Under the pieces are notes generated by a model. The model was not told where the DNA came from. It saw nothing but the letters and a program-made list of their open reading frames with translations, and made no database searches. DNA of 64,000 nucleotides from JAIBJN01 sp963784175 (GTDB lineage: Bacteria; Actinomycetota; Thermoleophilia; Gaiellales; Gaiellaceae): NCBI GenBank assembly GCA_963784175.1, contig CAWAQJ010000014.1, forward strand, positions 62,001-126,000, read 5' to 3'. Made by a program: the position numbers and the translations under genes. Positions 35,518 to 44,827 of this stretch are shown here, in pieces (position 1 is the stretch's first letter; the number at the start of each line of letters is the position of its first letter).

Positions 35518-36465
35518 CTATTCGCCGTCCCAGTAGTCGAGCTCGGGCAAACGCGTCATCAGGCCGACGCCGCGGAAATAGACCTTCTTCGAGCGCGGAT
35601 ACCACGCGATGTCGTTCGGCTCGCGCGTGCCATAAGCGAGCAGCTTCATCCCGTCGGCGCCCGCGCGGAACGCGTGACCGACCCGCGTGCGCGGCGGGCG
35701 CGCGACGACCGAGCCGGCCCGCACCGGGTGCTCTTCCTCGCCGAGGATGCAGACGCCGTCGCCCTCGAGGACGACGAAGACTTCCTCCTCCGAGGCGTGG
35801 CAGTGAACCGGGCAGTTGAGCTTGCCCGGCGGGATGTCCGAGTGGTTGAGCCCGGTTTCGACCGAACCCGCGGCCGTGCCGAGCTCGCGCGATCTGTCGC
35901 CGAACTCGCCGCGGTCGAGGAGCTCCGGCTCGACGTCCTCGAGCCGGACGACGTTCGGTGGCCACTCGCCGGGCTCCGGCAGCTCCGGCTCGGGCAGCGC
36001 GCCCTCGAGCTCCCACTGGTGCGTCAGGTCGACGTCGAAGAGCGACGGGCCGATCCCGACCTTCTCGATGCGCGGGAACCAGTCGTAGCCGCCGGCCCCC
36101 GAGCGCCGCCCGTTCCCGTAGGCGAGCACGTCGAGGCCGTCCGGCCCGGCGACGAGCGTGTGCGCCGGCCCTGTCGCCAGGTGGACGAGGCAGGTCCCCG
36201 GGCCAACCTCGCAGACGACGTCCTCCCCCCGCTCGGTGCGCTGCCACGACAGGCCCGAGCCGCCGAGCACGAAGAAGGCCTCCTCGTGATCGCCGTGGGA
36301 GTGAAGCGGTGTCGAGCGGCAGCCCGGATGGATGCGGATGCGGTTCACGCCGACGCCGACCGTGCCGGCGGCGTCGCCCAGGTACCGCCAGGCGGAGTGG
36401 ATGCCTCCCTCCTCGTGGTCGTGCTCCTCGACGTCGTCCCAGTGCACGATGTTGGAGTGACTCAC
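35518..36465 (-). CDS. Bicupin protein
   Basis: The 315-residue protein has two cupin domains. The first has STPLHSHGDHEEAFFVLGGSG and the second KLNCPVHCHASEEEVFVVLEGDG, each with the HxHxxx(E)E metal-ligand pattern, followed by a matching C-terminal GPAHTLVAG or RVGHAFRAG. Bicupins include sugar-phosphate isomerases, dioxygenases and oxalate decarboxylases. Nothing here fixes the reaction. A GTG at 36465 gives the natural start; upstream sequence in frame is not convincing. Confidence 0.85.
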   Translation of the reverse strand: MSHSNIVHWDDVEEHDHEEGGIHSAWRYLGDAAGTVGVGVNRIRIHPGCRSTPLHSHGDHEEAFFVLGGSGLSWQRTERGEDVVCEVGPGTCLVHLATGPAHTLVAGPDGLDVLAYGNGRRSGAGGYDWFPRIEKVGIGPSLFDVDLTHQWELEGALPEPELPEPGEWPPNVVRLEDVEPELLDRGEFGDRSRELGTAAGSVETGLNHSDIPPGKLNCPVHCHASEEEVFVVLEGDGVCILGEEEHPVRAGSVVARPPRTRVGHAFRAGADGMKLLAYGTREPNDIAWYPRSKKVYFRGVGLMTRLPELDYWDGE

Positions 36466-36544
36466 GCCGGGAGTATCCGTGCTCGGAGCGAGCCCCGGAG
36501 CTGTCTTGTCGACAATTCCAGAACTCGCTCCAGAACTAATCCGA

Positions 36545-36575
36545 TGGAGGCGGCGGGAATCGAACCCGCGTCCGA
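36545..36575 (-). repeat. 31-nt copy of the ssrA 3' end (candidate attachment site or remnant)
   Basis: These 31 nt are identical to the last 31 nt of the tmRNA gene (38599-38629). They comprise the T-arm and the 3' strand of the acceptor stem. No tmRNA 5' half or tag frame is found upstream on this strand. The tRNA-like 3' end is where integrases recombine, so this may be the far att site of a small element that holds the glycosyltransferase gene. Confidence 0.7.
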
Positions 36576-36875
36576 GGGCTTCGCGGCCCTGAAAGCCCGT
36601 CCGTCGTTTGGAGAGAGCGAAACACAACCGCCCGCGTGAGGTGCTCGCAGCGAGAGTAGGCCGGGCGCGACGCGCGAACCTGAATCTCGCTGGCCAGCGT
36701 CGCACACCGCACTGACGACCGGACAAGAACCGCAGTTACTCGTGGGCTGGGTCCGCGCCCCGGAGTTGACAACGATCGCCGGTGAGCGTTCACCTAGTCG
36801 AAGTCCGAGGACCGAAAGGTCAGCGGGCTTCGACGTTTTCTGCACCTTCGCCCACCGCCTGGACGACGCTGGCCA
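36576..36875. other. 300 nt without a recognised gene
   Basis: The region lies between the ssrA 3'-end copy and the glycosyltransferase stop. It shows no good reading frame, no tRNA and no integrase remnant. A possible GGGC-TTCGCG-GCCC hairpin sits right next to the repeat. Confidence 0.5.
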
Positions 36876-38414
36876 TCACGTGGCTTGCGACGTGCCCATT
36901 GCGGCGAGCATGCTTTCGTACAGCGAGGCGACGCGGGTCGCGACCGTATCCCAGGCGTAGGCATCGCGGATCTGTTCGTAGGCTGCCTCGCCCCGCGCGC
37001 GGCGCTCGGCTGCATCGTTGACCACCTCGATGAGAATGGCGGCGAGCGCGGGCTCGTCGTCGGGATTGACGAGCCAACCGTTCGGACGTCCGGGAGTGGT
37101 GTTGACGAAGGAGAGCGGGCCGCCCGTGGCGGTCCCGACCACGGGCAGCCCACAGGCCATCGCCTCCAGGTAGACCTGGCCGAAGGGCTCGGCGACCGAC
37201 GGCGCCACGAGCACATCGGCCGCGTTCAGCCCTTCAGGCAGCTCGTCGTGTCCCCGCCAGCCTATGAAGAAGATCCCCTCGCTCCCGCCGGAGCGCGCCA
37301 CCTCGACAGGGTGCTCGCCCTCCCACTCGCCCGGGTACCCACCCCAGACGACGAGCGGCGCGGGGCGCTCGAAGCTCGACCGTGCCCGCTGGTAGGCGCG
37401 CACGAGGAGCGGCACGCGCTTGAAGGCGAGGAAGCGCCCGACGTACAGCAGCACCGGGTTCGCCTCGCCCGTCTTCGGATCCGCGAATACGGCCAGGTCG
37501 TCTGCGCCGTAGCGGACCGAGCCGGCCACACCTGAGGCATCCCATCCGCGGGGGTCGTCGACGAGCCAGGCACGCCATCGCGCCCGTCGCAGTCCCGTAC
37601 CCGGCCGATGTCTGTCGAAGCGCTCCGGGTCGATTCCGTTCGAGATGACCTCGACTCTCGACGTGTCGACACCGAGCAGACGGACGGCTTCGTCGCGATC
37701 GTGGGGCGAGATCGCTATGAGCTGATTGGCGCGCCGCGCGTTAGCCCGCAGGCGAGCCTCCCAGGCGTCGCCGTGTCGCCATGCCTCCCAGCGCGTAGCC
37801 TGAAAGAGTTCACGCTCGGCCTCGGTGAGACGGGCTTCGACCCGACCACTCCCTGCGCCAGCGGCCATCCCTCTGAGATCGGTGCCGAGACGCAGCGCGA
37901 GCTCGCGGCGGCAGCGAATCCCGTCGAGCATCTTGAGCTCGGTGCCGTGCAGATGCGCGACGACGGGCAGGTTTGGTGTCACCCGCGCTAGCGCGTCGTG
38001 CTGTGGCGTGAGGTGATGAAGGTGCGCGAGCGCCGCCTCCGCCGCCCCGCCCTCGGCAAAGAGCCGCTGCCAGGCGGCGACCTGTCGCTCTGCCTCTCGA
38101 TCGTCGAGCGAGGCGAAGAGTCGGTCGGGCGCTCCCGCACGATCCTCGAACGATGGATGCAGCGGGATCTCAGCGGCCATCGGGTCGTCGCCCCGCTCGA
38201 ACGCTTCCAGCGCAGGGGTGAAGTCGGCGGCCGCGACGTCGAGCCCGGCGAAGAACGTGGCCGCGTTTGCCACCGCCCCCGGCTCGCCGAGTGAGCCTGC
38301 AAAGAGCCAAACCGGCCAGCCTTTGCGATCGAGGGCTTCCGCGAGATAGCGGGCGACCTGCGCCGACCCGCCGCGCGGATAGAAAAGCAACCCCATCGTC
38401 ACAGGCTTTCCCAC
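36876..38414 (-). CDS. GT4-type glycosyltransferase
   Basis: The 512-residue protein has the GT-B layout: an N-terminal half starting MGLLFYPRGGSAQVARYLAEAL, and a C-terminal half with LLYVGRFLAFKRVPLLVRAY and VAPSVAEPFGQVYLEAMACGLPVV, the E-x7-E nucleotide-sugar site of GT4 enzymes. HLHGTELKML and ISPHDRDEAVRLL support a retaining transferase of the glycogen/trehalose-like branch. GTG 38414 or ATG 38396 are possible starts. It stands alone between the two copies of the ssrA 3' end. Confidence 0.85.
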   Translation of the reverse strand: MGKPVTMGLLFYPRGGSAQVARYLAEALDRKGWPVWLFAGSLGEPGAVANAATFFAGLDVAAADFTPALEAFERGDDPMAAEIPLHPSFEDRAGAPDRLFASLDDREAERQVAAWQRLFAEGGAAEAALAHLHHLTPQHDALARVTPNLPVVAHLHGTELKMLDGIRCRRELALRLGTDLRGMAAGAGSGRVEARLTEAERELFQATRWEAWRHGDAWEARLRANARRANQLIAISPHDRDEAVRLLGVDTSRVEVISNGIDPERFDRHRPGTGLRRARWRAWLVDDPRGWDASGVAGSVRYGADDLAVFADPKTGEANPVLLYVGRFLAFKRVPLLVRAYQRARSSFERPAPLVVWGGYPGEWEGEHPVEVARSGGSEGIFFIGWRGHDELPEGLNAADVLVAPSVAEPFGQVYLEAMACGLPVVGTATGGPLSFVNTTPGRPNGWLVNPDDEPALAAILIEVVNDAAERRARGEAAYEQIRDAYAWDTVATRVASLYESMLAAMGTSQAT

Positions 38415-38598
38415 GAAGGGGTTCTAGCGGTCCGGTGAGGTGCGGCAACAGCCCACAAGCCCGGCCCTTACGTGCCAAAGTCCTGCGAACCCGCGCTTTA
38501 CGAAAGGAGTTCCCTCAATGTCCGATCTGGCCCATCCGGCGCCCGGCCATCTCGTTCGGAACGATTGTCGCGATCCATTCTTGGCTTGAAACCTGAAG

Positions 38599-38629
38599 TG
38601 GAGGCGGCGGGAATCGAACCCGCGTCCGA
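38599..38629 (-). repeat. ssrA 3' end, second member of the 31-nt direct repeat
   Basis: Identical to 36545-36575 and in the same orientation. The segment between the two copies is about 2.05 kb and contains one gene (glycosyltransferase). No integrase gene is present. Confidence 0.75.
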
Positions 38630-38959
38630 AGTCGCACCGTGAAGAGCCTCTCCAAGCACAGCCTGCCCTTGAATTTCGCCCCGCGGCCGGTGGGCCGGCG
38701 AACCTACCGCTTGGCTAGCCGATCCTGAAGAGTCCCGCCTCCGGCGATCAGCGCTCCTTCGGCGGCGAGCCCGTTTTCTGACGCCGGGTTTCCGATCCAC
38801 GGGCCGAGACCGGAGCCGACGGGTCACCTAATTAGGCGGCCAGTGCGAGTTCGTTGCGATCCGCACTTACGTTGTTCCCGGTGGTTTTACGAGGCCAACC
38901 GGGGACCTCGGCTTGCAGCTCTTCCGGAGAACCGACCCCGTCGAAACCGGATCGCCCCC
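38599..38959 (-). ncRNA. ssrA: Transfer-messenger RNA (tmRNA)
   Basis: The 5' end GGGGGCGATCCGGTTTCGAC and the 3' end GGTTCGATTCCCGCCGCCTCCA are the classic tmRNA tRNA-like ends. GGGGGCG pairs with CGCCTCC in the acceptor stem. The tag frame runs from a GCG resume codon (38862-38864) to TAA (38832-38834) and encodes ADRNELALAA. CCA is not encoded. tmRNA with SmpB rescues stalled ribosomes and tags the peptides for proteolysis; smpB is 20.7 kb away on the same strand. Confidence 0.96.
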
Positions 38960-38998
38960 AGAGATTCGAAGTATAGCTTCGGGAGGCGGGATCCCGGA

Positions 38999-40510
38999 TC
39001 AGGAGAACAGCGGCCGGAGCGCGGCGTAGAGCGCCAGGTGGCGCTGGTACAGCGCGTCGTACAGCTCCTCGTGCTCGGGACGAGGCAGCAGCGGCTCGGA
39101 GCGTGGGCTCGCCATGGCGCGGCTTGCCGCCGGCACGTCGGCGTGCAGCTCGATCCCGGCGGCCGCGAGCATGGCTGCGCCTCGGGCCGTGGTCTCGACG
39201 TCGTCCGGCCGGGTGACGGGCAGTCCGGTCACGTCCGCCCGAATCTGCCGGAGCAGGTCGCCGCGTGCGCCCCCGGCGACGCAGACGAGCTCCGTCGGCT
39301 CCTGTCCCGCCGCCCGGATGGCCTCGAGCACGTCGCGCAGGGCGAAGGCGTTCCCCTCCAGCAAGGCGCGCGCGAGATGGGACCGGCTGTGGGATGCGGC
39401 AAGACCGAACCACCCGGCCCGGGCCGCTGCGTTCCATTCCGGCGCCGTGGCTCCGGCGAGCGCGGGGACCCAGAGAACTCCCTCTGCGCCGGCCGGCGCG
39501 CCCTCGGCGAGGGTGTTCAGGAGCTCGTAGACGTCGGCGCCGGTCGCGGCCGCCCTGGCCGCCTCCGCCGAGCCGAGCTCGTCGCGGAACCAGCGATACG
39601 CCCCACCCGACAGCCAGCCCGGATTCTCGAGCAGCCAACCTCCGGGCGTCGCGTGGGGATGGAGCTCGGTGACGCCGTCGGGGTCGAGGACGGGGCCGGG
39701 CACGACGGCGCACACAGGCTCGGCCGTGCCCATCACGTCGCACACGACGCCGGGCTCGAACACGCCCGCCCCGAGCGTCGCCGCCATGTCATCGCCGCAT
39801 CCCAATACCACCTGGGTAGACGGATCGAGCCCGGCTGCGTCCCTCAGCCAGGGCGCGACGGGACCGAGCACGGCGTGGGCCGGGCGGATGGCGGCAAGCC
39901 GGTCCGCGTCGACCCGGAACGCGTCGCACGCCTCCGGCGACCAGTCGCCGGTCCCCACGTCGACGAGCATCGACGAGGAGGCGTTCGAGGGATCGACCGC
40001 CACCTCCCCCGAGGCATGCCAGGCGACGAAGGAGCCGGGCAGGAGGAACCACCGCGCGCCGGCGTGCTGGTCGGGGCGGTGCTCGCCGAGCCAGGCGATC
40101 TTCGCGGCCACATGGCTCGGATCGAGATTGCAGCCGGTCAGCTCGCGGAGCCGCTCGGGGTCGATCCTTTCCGCGGCCGCGTCACATTGAGCTGCGGCGC
40201 GGCGATCCATCCAGATCAGCGCCGGCCCCAGCGGCTCCCCATCCGCGCCTGCGGCGACGAGCCCGTCGAGCTGCGAGCCGAACGCAACCGCGCGCAGCGC
40301 AGCGCCGTCCACGGCACGCCGCACCTCGGCGAGCGCCTGGGCGACGGCCCCCAGCCACTCGCGCGCATCCTGCTCGGCCCACCCGGGCCGGGGATACGAG
40401 AGCGTGTGGGGCACGTACGCCGTCGCGACCTGCTCGCCGTCCGGGGCGATCGCCTGCGCGCACGTGCCCTGCGAGCCGACGTCCACTCCAACGACGAGCT
40501 CGCGAGTCAC
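38999..40510 (-). CDS. FGGY-family carbohydrate kinase (xylulokinase-like)
   Basis: The 503-residue protein has the phosphate-1 loop VGVDVGSQGTCAQAI at the N-terminus, WMDRRA as part of the sugar site, the ATP-binding GCGDDMAATLGAG, and the C-terminal VCVAGGARGDLLRQIRADV. This fits xylulokinase-type FGGY kinases; the sugar or polyol is unknown. The GTG start overlaps the stop of the GntR gene (GTGA). It lies in one run with the GntR and zinc dehydrogenase genes, so a polyol oxidation plus phosphorylation route is likely. Confidence 0.9.
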   Translation of the reverse strand: MTRELVVGVDVGSQGTCAQAIAPDGEQVATAYVPHTLSYPRPGWAEQDAREWLGAVAQALAEVRRAVDGAALRAVAFGSQLDGLVAAGADGEPLGPALIWMDRRAAAQCDAAAERIDPERLRELTGCNLDPSHVAAKIAWLGEHRPDQHAGARWFLLPGSFVAWHASGEVAVDPSNASSSMLVDVGTGDWSPEACDAFRVDADRLAAIRPAHAVLGPVAPWLRDAAGLDPSTQVVLGCGDDMAATLGAGVFEPGVVCDVMGTAEPVCAVVPGPVLDPDGVTELHPHATPGGWLLENPGWLSGGAYRWFRDELGSAEAARAAATGADVYELLNTLAEGAPAGAEGVLWVPALAGATAPEWNAAARAGWFGLAASHSRSHLARALLEGNAFALRDVLEAIRAAGQEPTELVCVAGGARGDLLRQIRADVTGLPVTRPDDVETTARGAAMLAAAGIELHADVPAASRAMASPRSEPLLPRPEHEELYDALYQRHLALYAALRPLFS

Positions 40511-41256
40511 TCGGCGACCTCGGGCTCGTCCCCCGGTCCACGCCGGTAGACGGTCACCTCGAAGGCATCCGCGAGGTGATGCTCCTGGGACACGAGGACG
40601 ACCGTGCCCTCCGCGGTGCTGTCGAGCTGGAAGAGCGTCATCAGCAGCGTTCCCGCCGGCACTTCCAGGCGCCGGGCCACATCGCCCTTCGCAACGGCCG
40701 GCTCGATCGTGGCGACCCCGTGGTGAACGGGCAGCCCGCGTTCCGCCAGGGCCGCGTAGATCGAGCCGCCCGCGAGCGCGGACATCGCCTCGAGCGGCAG
40801 GACGTCGGTTCGGCACCAGTCCGTCGAGTCGACCACTCGCCGGCCGGCCGCGGTTCGAACCCGGCGAAGCGCGCAGACCGGTGTCCCCGCGTCGACGGCG
40901 AGCGCCGAGGCCACCCGCGGCGGTGCGGTCTCCGGCGAGCACTGCTCGGCGACGCTGCCCGGCTCCAACCCCATCGCAGCGATCATGGACGAGACCGCGA
41001 AGTTGCGGCTCAAGTCGTTGCGAACGCCGGAGCGGTGGGAGACATACGTGCCCGACCCGTGCAGGCGGCGAACGACACCGTCCTCCTCGAGCAGCGCGAT
41101 TCCCTCGCGGAGCGACGATCGCGAGACGCCGAGGCTGCGAGCCAGCTCCGGCTCGCTCGGCAGCCGGTCCCCCGGCTCCAGCCCCTGCGCGACGATCCGC
41201 TCGCGCAGCGCCCTGACGACCGAGTGGCTCAGGGGGCGGCGGGCGTTCGCGCTCAC
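40507..41256 (-). CDS. GntR-family regulator, HutC subfamily (UTRA domain)
   Basis: The 249-residue protein has an N-terminal winged helix (LEPGDRLPSEPELARSLGVS, SLREGIALLEEDGVVRRLHG) and a C-terminal UTRA ligand-binding domain (about residues 85-245, with PVCALRRVRTA and GGSIYAALAERGLPVHHG). It sits between the zinc dehydrogenase (4 nt) and the FGGY kinase (4-nt overlap) and should regulate this set. Its ligand is probably the kinase substrate or product. Confidence 0.9.
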   Translation of the reverse strand: MSANARRPLSHSVVRALRERIVAQGLEPGDRLPSEPELARSLGVSRSSLREGIALLEEDGVVRRLHGSGTYVSHRSGVRNDLSRNFAVSSMIAAMGLEPGSVAEQCSPETAPPRVASALAVDAGTPVCALRRVRTAAGRRVVDSTDWCRTDVLPLEAMSALAGGSIYAALAERGLPVHHGVATIEPAVAKGDVARRLEVPAGTLLMTLFQLDSTAEGTVVLVSQEHHLADAFEVTVYRRGPGDEPEVAE

Positions 41257-41260
41257 GGCC

Positions 41261-42319
41261 TCAGGGGCTGACGACGACCTTCAGCACCTCGCCGGAACGG
41301 ATCCGGGGAAACGCGTCCGGCGCGGCATCGAGGTCGACCACGTCGGAGACGACGCGGCGGATCCCGCCGAGGTCGTTGGCCAGCATGTCCAGCGCCTGCA
41401 CCTGGTCTCGGTGACGGGAGGCGTAGGACCCGTGCACCTGCACCTCCTGGTAATGGAGGATGTTGGACGGGAAGCGCATGTGCGTCGTGCCCTTCGGCAG
41501 GCCGCCGAAGAAGAGGACCCGCCCGCGCGGCGCCGCCATCTCCATCGCCCGCTCCTGGGCGACGTCGCTGGAGCAGGCGACGATCACGACGTCGGCGCCG
41601 ATCCCGTCGGTCGCGTCCCGGACGGCCTTGATGTCGTCTGCCGATGACGTGTCGACGTAGCTCATCCGCTCGTCGCCGAGAATGTCCCGCGCAAGCTCGA
41701 GGCGCGGCGCAGCGGTCTCCAGCATCAGCACTCGCCCGGCGCCCTCGAGCCGGGCGATGAGAGCGTGCGCGGTGCCGACCGGCCCGGCGCCGATCACCAC
41801 GACCGTGTCGTCGAGCGAGACGGCGATGTCCTTGTGGCCGCAGATCGCGTCCGAGAGCGGGTCGGCGAAGGTCGCGTGGGCGTCGGAGAGGCCGTCGGGG
41901 ATCCGGAAGAGGTTCTTCAGCGCAATCTGCGGGATCGCCACCGTCTCGGCATAGGCGCCCTGGTGGTCGAAGCCCATCAGCTCGCCGTTGACGCAGAGGT
42001 GCTCGTTGCCCGAGCGGCACAGGCGGCAGCGCCCGCACCAGAGCGTCGAAATGCAATGGACGCGGTCGCCGATCGACAGGCCCGACTGGGCGACCTCCTC
42101 GCCTGCCGCCGCGCCGATCTCGATCAGCTCGCCGCTGATCTCGTGGCCGAGCACCCAGGGCGCGGTGACGCGCCGGTCGCCGTTGTAGAACGTGCGGACA
42201 TCGGTCCCGCAGATGCCGCAGGCGGTGACCCGGAGGAGCACGCCGGCCGGCGGGCACGACGCGTCCGCCACGTCTCCGATGGACATCTCGCCCGGGCCGT
42301 CCCAGATCGCCGCTCGCAT
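41261..42319 (-). CDS. Zinc-dependent alcohol dehydrogenase-like oxidoreductase (MDR family)
   Basis: The 352-residue protein has the catalytic zinc ligands in CGICGTDVRTF and GHEISGELIEIG. The structural zinc cluster is CGRCRLCRSGNEHLC and the nucleotide-binding loop is VVIGAGPVGTAHALIARL. The group oxidises sugar alcohols, threonine and similar secondary alcohols with NAD(P). The ATG at 42319 lies 18 nt from an inverted repeat that separates it from the divergent TIM-barrel gene. Confidence 0.9.
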   Translation of the reverse strand: MRAAIWDGPGEMSIGDVADASCPPAGVLLRVTACGICGTDVRTFYNGDRRVTAPWVLGHEISGELIEIGAAAGEEVAQSGLSIGDRVHCISTLWCGRCRLCRSGNEHLCVNGELMGFDHQGAYAETVAIPQIALKNLFRIPDGLSDAHATFADPLSDAICGHKDIAVSLDDTVVVIGAGPVGTAHALIARLEGAGRVLMLETAAPRLELARDILGDERMSYVDTSSADDIKAVRDATDGIGADVVIVACSSDVAQERAMEMAAPRGRVLFFGGLPKGTTHMRFPSNILHYQEVQVHGSYASRHRDQVQALDMLANDLGGIRRVVSDVVDLDAAPDAFPRIRSGEVLKVVVSP

Positions 42320-42336
42320 GGTTGGGTACGATAGCG

Positions 42337-42353
42337 AAGTTGTCTGACAACTT
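42337..42353. promoter_or_regulatory. GntR-type operator between divergent genes
   Basis: AAGTTGTCTGACAACTT is a perfect palindrome with 7-bp arms and a 3-nt centre. Its core TTGTCTGACAA has the form of GntR/FadR-type operators. It lies between the zinc dehydrogenase and the TIM-barrel gene, 17 nt and 9 nt from the two starts. Confidence 0.7.
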
Positions 42354-42362
42354 GGGGGCGCC

Positions 42363-43028
42363 GTGATCGAGTTCATCTTCATGCTCACCCGCGACGACGA
42401 GACCCTCGCCGACGCGCGGGAGGTGTACGCGTCCATTTCCGACACAGGCGTCAGCCACGTCGGCTGCAAGGACGTCGGGCTGCCTCGCGAGGAGCTCCAG
42501 GGCCTGCTCGCCGACATCAAGGCGAACGGGCACACGACCCATCTCGAGGTCGTGTCCGAGACCGAGGAGGCCACGCTGGCCTCCGCGCGGGCGGCCGCCG
42601 AGATCGGGCCCGACTACCTGATCGGCGGGACCCTGATCGAGCCCGTGCAGGAGATCATCGCGGGCACGGGCATCAAGTTCTTCCCGTACGTCGGGCAGAT
42701 CGTCGGGCATCCCTGCCTGTTGCGCGGCTCGATCGCCGAGATCGCCGAGGACGCGCGTCGGGCGGAGGCGCTGGGCGTGGACGGCATCAACCTGCTCGCG
42801 TACCGCTACGACGGTGACGTCGACGCGCTCGTGGACGCGGTGACCGACGCGACGACGCTGCCCGTGATCGCCGCCGGGTCGGTCGACTCGGCCGAGCGGA
42901 TCCAGGCACTCGAGCAGCGCGGCGTATGGGCGTTCACGATCGGGACCGCGGCGCTGGACGGCGTGCTGATCCCGGGCGAGCCGCTCGATCAGCAGCTCCA
43001 CTACGCGCTAGCCGCCGCCGGAAGCTGA
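42363..43028 (+). CDS. TIM-barrel protein of the HisA/TrpC-like phosphate-binding fold, function unknown
   Basis: The 221-residue protein reads as a small beta/alpha barrel: strands IEFIFMLT, HVGCKD, THLEVVS, PDYLIGGT, KFFPYVGQIVG, GINLLAYRYDGD, PVIAAGSVDS and WAFTIGTAAL. The last two look like a standard phosphate-binding pair. It shares a divergent promoter and operator with the zinc dehydrogenase / GntR / FGGY kinase genes, so it may act on the phosphorylated product (aldolase or isomerase). I do not recognise a specific family. Confidence 0.75.
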   Translation: MIEFIFMLTRDDETLADAREVYASISDTGVSHVGCKDVGLPREELQGLLADIKANGHTTHLEVVSETEEATLASARAAAEIGPDYLIGGTLIEPVQEIIAGTGIKFFPYVGQIVGHPCLLRGSIAEIAEDARRAEALGVDGINLLAYRYDGDVDALVDAVTDATTLPVIAAGSVDSAERIQALEQRGVWAFTIGTAALDGVLIPGEPLDQQLHYALAAAGS

Positions 43029-43030
43029 GC

Positions 43031-43059
43031 CGGAGGGGCGCCGAGAGGGCGCCCCTCCG
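43031..43059. terminator. Bidirectional hairpin terminator
   Basis: CGGAGGGGCGCC (43031-43042) and GGCGCCCCTCCG (43048-43059) pair perfectly over a 5-nt loop. It separates the convergent TIM-barrel and permease genes, and so the left border of the microcompartment locus from the kinase set. Confidence 0.8.
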
Positions 43060-43070
43060 ACGAGCGGTTT

Positions 43071-44683
43071 CTAGATATCGCCCTCGTTGATGAACCGGCC
43101 GGCCGACTCGTACTTGGCGGGCCTGGTGGCGCGGAGGATGAAGGCGTAGACGAGTGCGGCCACGGGAACGAGCACACCGATGATCCCGAGCCACGTGATG
43201 TCGATCTCGAACCCGCCCCACGGCCCGATCTGACCGAGCTCCTTGACGTAGAGCACGTCGCCGGCGGCCAGGGCGCTCAGGTACTTGTAACAGAGGTAGA
43301 GCACCAGGACCTGGGCGAGGAACCCGATCCACGCCGCCACGGTGGTCTTCCAGAAGCTCCGCTCGCTGGCGGGCTGGCGCCGGAAGTACGCCCAGACGGA
43401 CAGCGAGGTCAGCGCCTGGACGAGGATGATCCAGATCACGCCCTGGACCGCGAGCCAGTAGTAGACATCGAGCGCAGCCCGGCCGGCGAACCTGAAGATG
43501 AGGATGATGACCAGGGCGATGGTGGCCTGCGTGAGGACGGCCACGTGCGGGGTCTTGTGCTTCGGGTGGGTGCGGCCCAACGCCTTGGGCAGCAGCCCCT
43601 CGCGGCCGAGCGCGTACGTGTACCGCAGCCCGGCGTTGTTCAGGGCCGCGGCACAGGCGAAGGCGCCCGTGATGATGAACACCGACATCAGCTGCCCCAG
43701 CCAGGTGCCGATGAGCTCGTTCGCGGGCACGACGTTGAAGTTCAGGTAGTCGACGGCCTCCTCGCCGCCGAAGACGGTCGTCGTTCCCGCCGTGAGCGCG
43801 TCGAACGCCTCGTTGCCGGGCCCGTAGGAGCTCACGGAGGCCCACGACGCGAGGGTGTAGAGGACAGCCGACGAAGATGCAGGAGACGTAGACCGCGATC
43901 GGGATGATCCGGTGCGGGTCCTTCGACTCCTCGGCGTAGTTGGGCGCGGCCTCGAATCCCACCCAGGACCAGAAGGCGATGAAGATGCCGAGGCCGAAGG
44001 CGATGCCCTTGAAGGCGTTCCATGGGCAGCACCGGGTCGATCGAGACGCCGTCGTTGCCGCCCTGGATGAAGACTCCGATCGTGAAGGCGAAGATGATGA
44101 ACAGCTCGGTGATCAGGAAGACGCCGAGGATCTTGGCCGAGATCGGAATGTCGAAGTAGCCCAGGAGCGAGATGCCGATGATTCCGAGGATCGCGAACCA
44201 GATCCAGTTGATCGGATCCATGTCGAACGCGGACGCGACCTTCGCCTGCGCGAACGCGGCGAAACCGCCGATCAACGACGCGCCGAAGAGCGTGTACGCG
44301 GCGGCAAGGGAGAGACCGGACACCATTCCCAGCCTCCGGCCGAGCCCATGACTCACGTAGGTGAACATGCCGCCCGCGGCACGAAGCTTCCGCGCCATCT
44401 GGACGTACGCCACCGAGAAGATCGTCAGGACGATCGTCGCGAAGAAGAAGGCGGCCGGGGCGTACTTCTCGTTCCCGGCGCCGACGGCGAACGGGAAGTT
44501 GAACATGAACACGGCCAGCGGAGCAGAGCCGGTGACGCAGAGGAAGAGCACGAGGAGCAGGCCGATCGAACCGGCACGCAGCTTCTCGACATCTTCACGT
44601 CCACCGATATCGACCGAGGTGACGGTCCCCTCGTGCACCATGTGTGGCTGAACTGGGCCCCCCGCACCTTCCGAGCTTGACAT
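43071..44683 (-). CDS. APC-family permease of the microcompartment locus (two apparent frameshifts)
   Basis: Three frames join into one ~536-residue permease when one extra base near 44023 and one near 43866 are removed. The joins then read VLPWNAFKGIAFGLGIFIAF and CIFVGVLYTLASWASVSSYG, normal permease sequence. Features are about 12 spans, SAPLAVFMFNFPFAVGAG in helix 1, FGASLIGGFAAFAQAKVASA, and the long FEAAPNYAEESKDPHRIIP loop typical of amine and amino acid APC carriers. RMM-type loci carry such a permease for the amino alcohol. Either sequence errors or a dead gene; the otherwise intact frames favour errors. Confidence 0.8.
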
Positions 44684-44827
44684 TGAACCCTCCGGTTTCG
44701 CGGGCTACCGGCTCCAGCTAGGCGGACAGCCGGTCGAGAACCGCGCCATCCTCTCCCATGGGCCGGACGAAGTACAGGGTCGCCGGAGACACTTCTCCGC
44801 CCGAGATCCCGTAGGTTCGCGCCAGGG

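Noticed and set aside
36545..36875. Second tmRNA gene or a permuted tmRNA
   Set aside because: Only the last 31 nt match. No GGGGGCGA...GGTTTCGAC 5' end or ALAA tag frame is found nearby on that strand.
43071..44683. Programmed frameshifting in the permease gene
   Set aside because: There is no slippery heptamer with a downstream pseudoknot at either break, and two independent shifts in one permease would be unprecedented.
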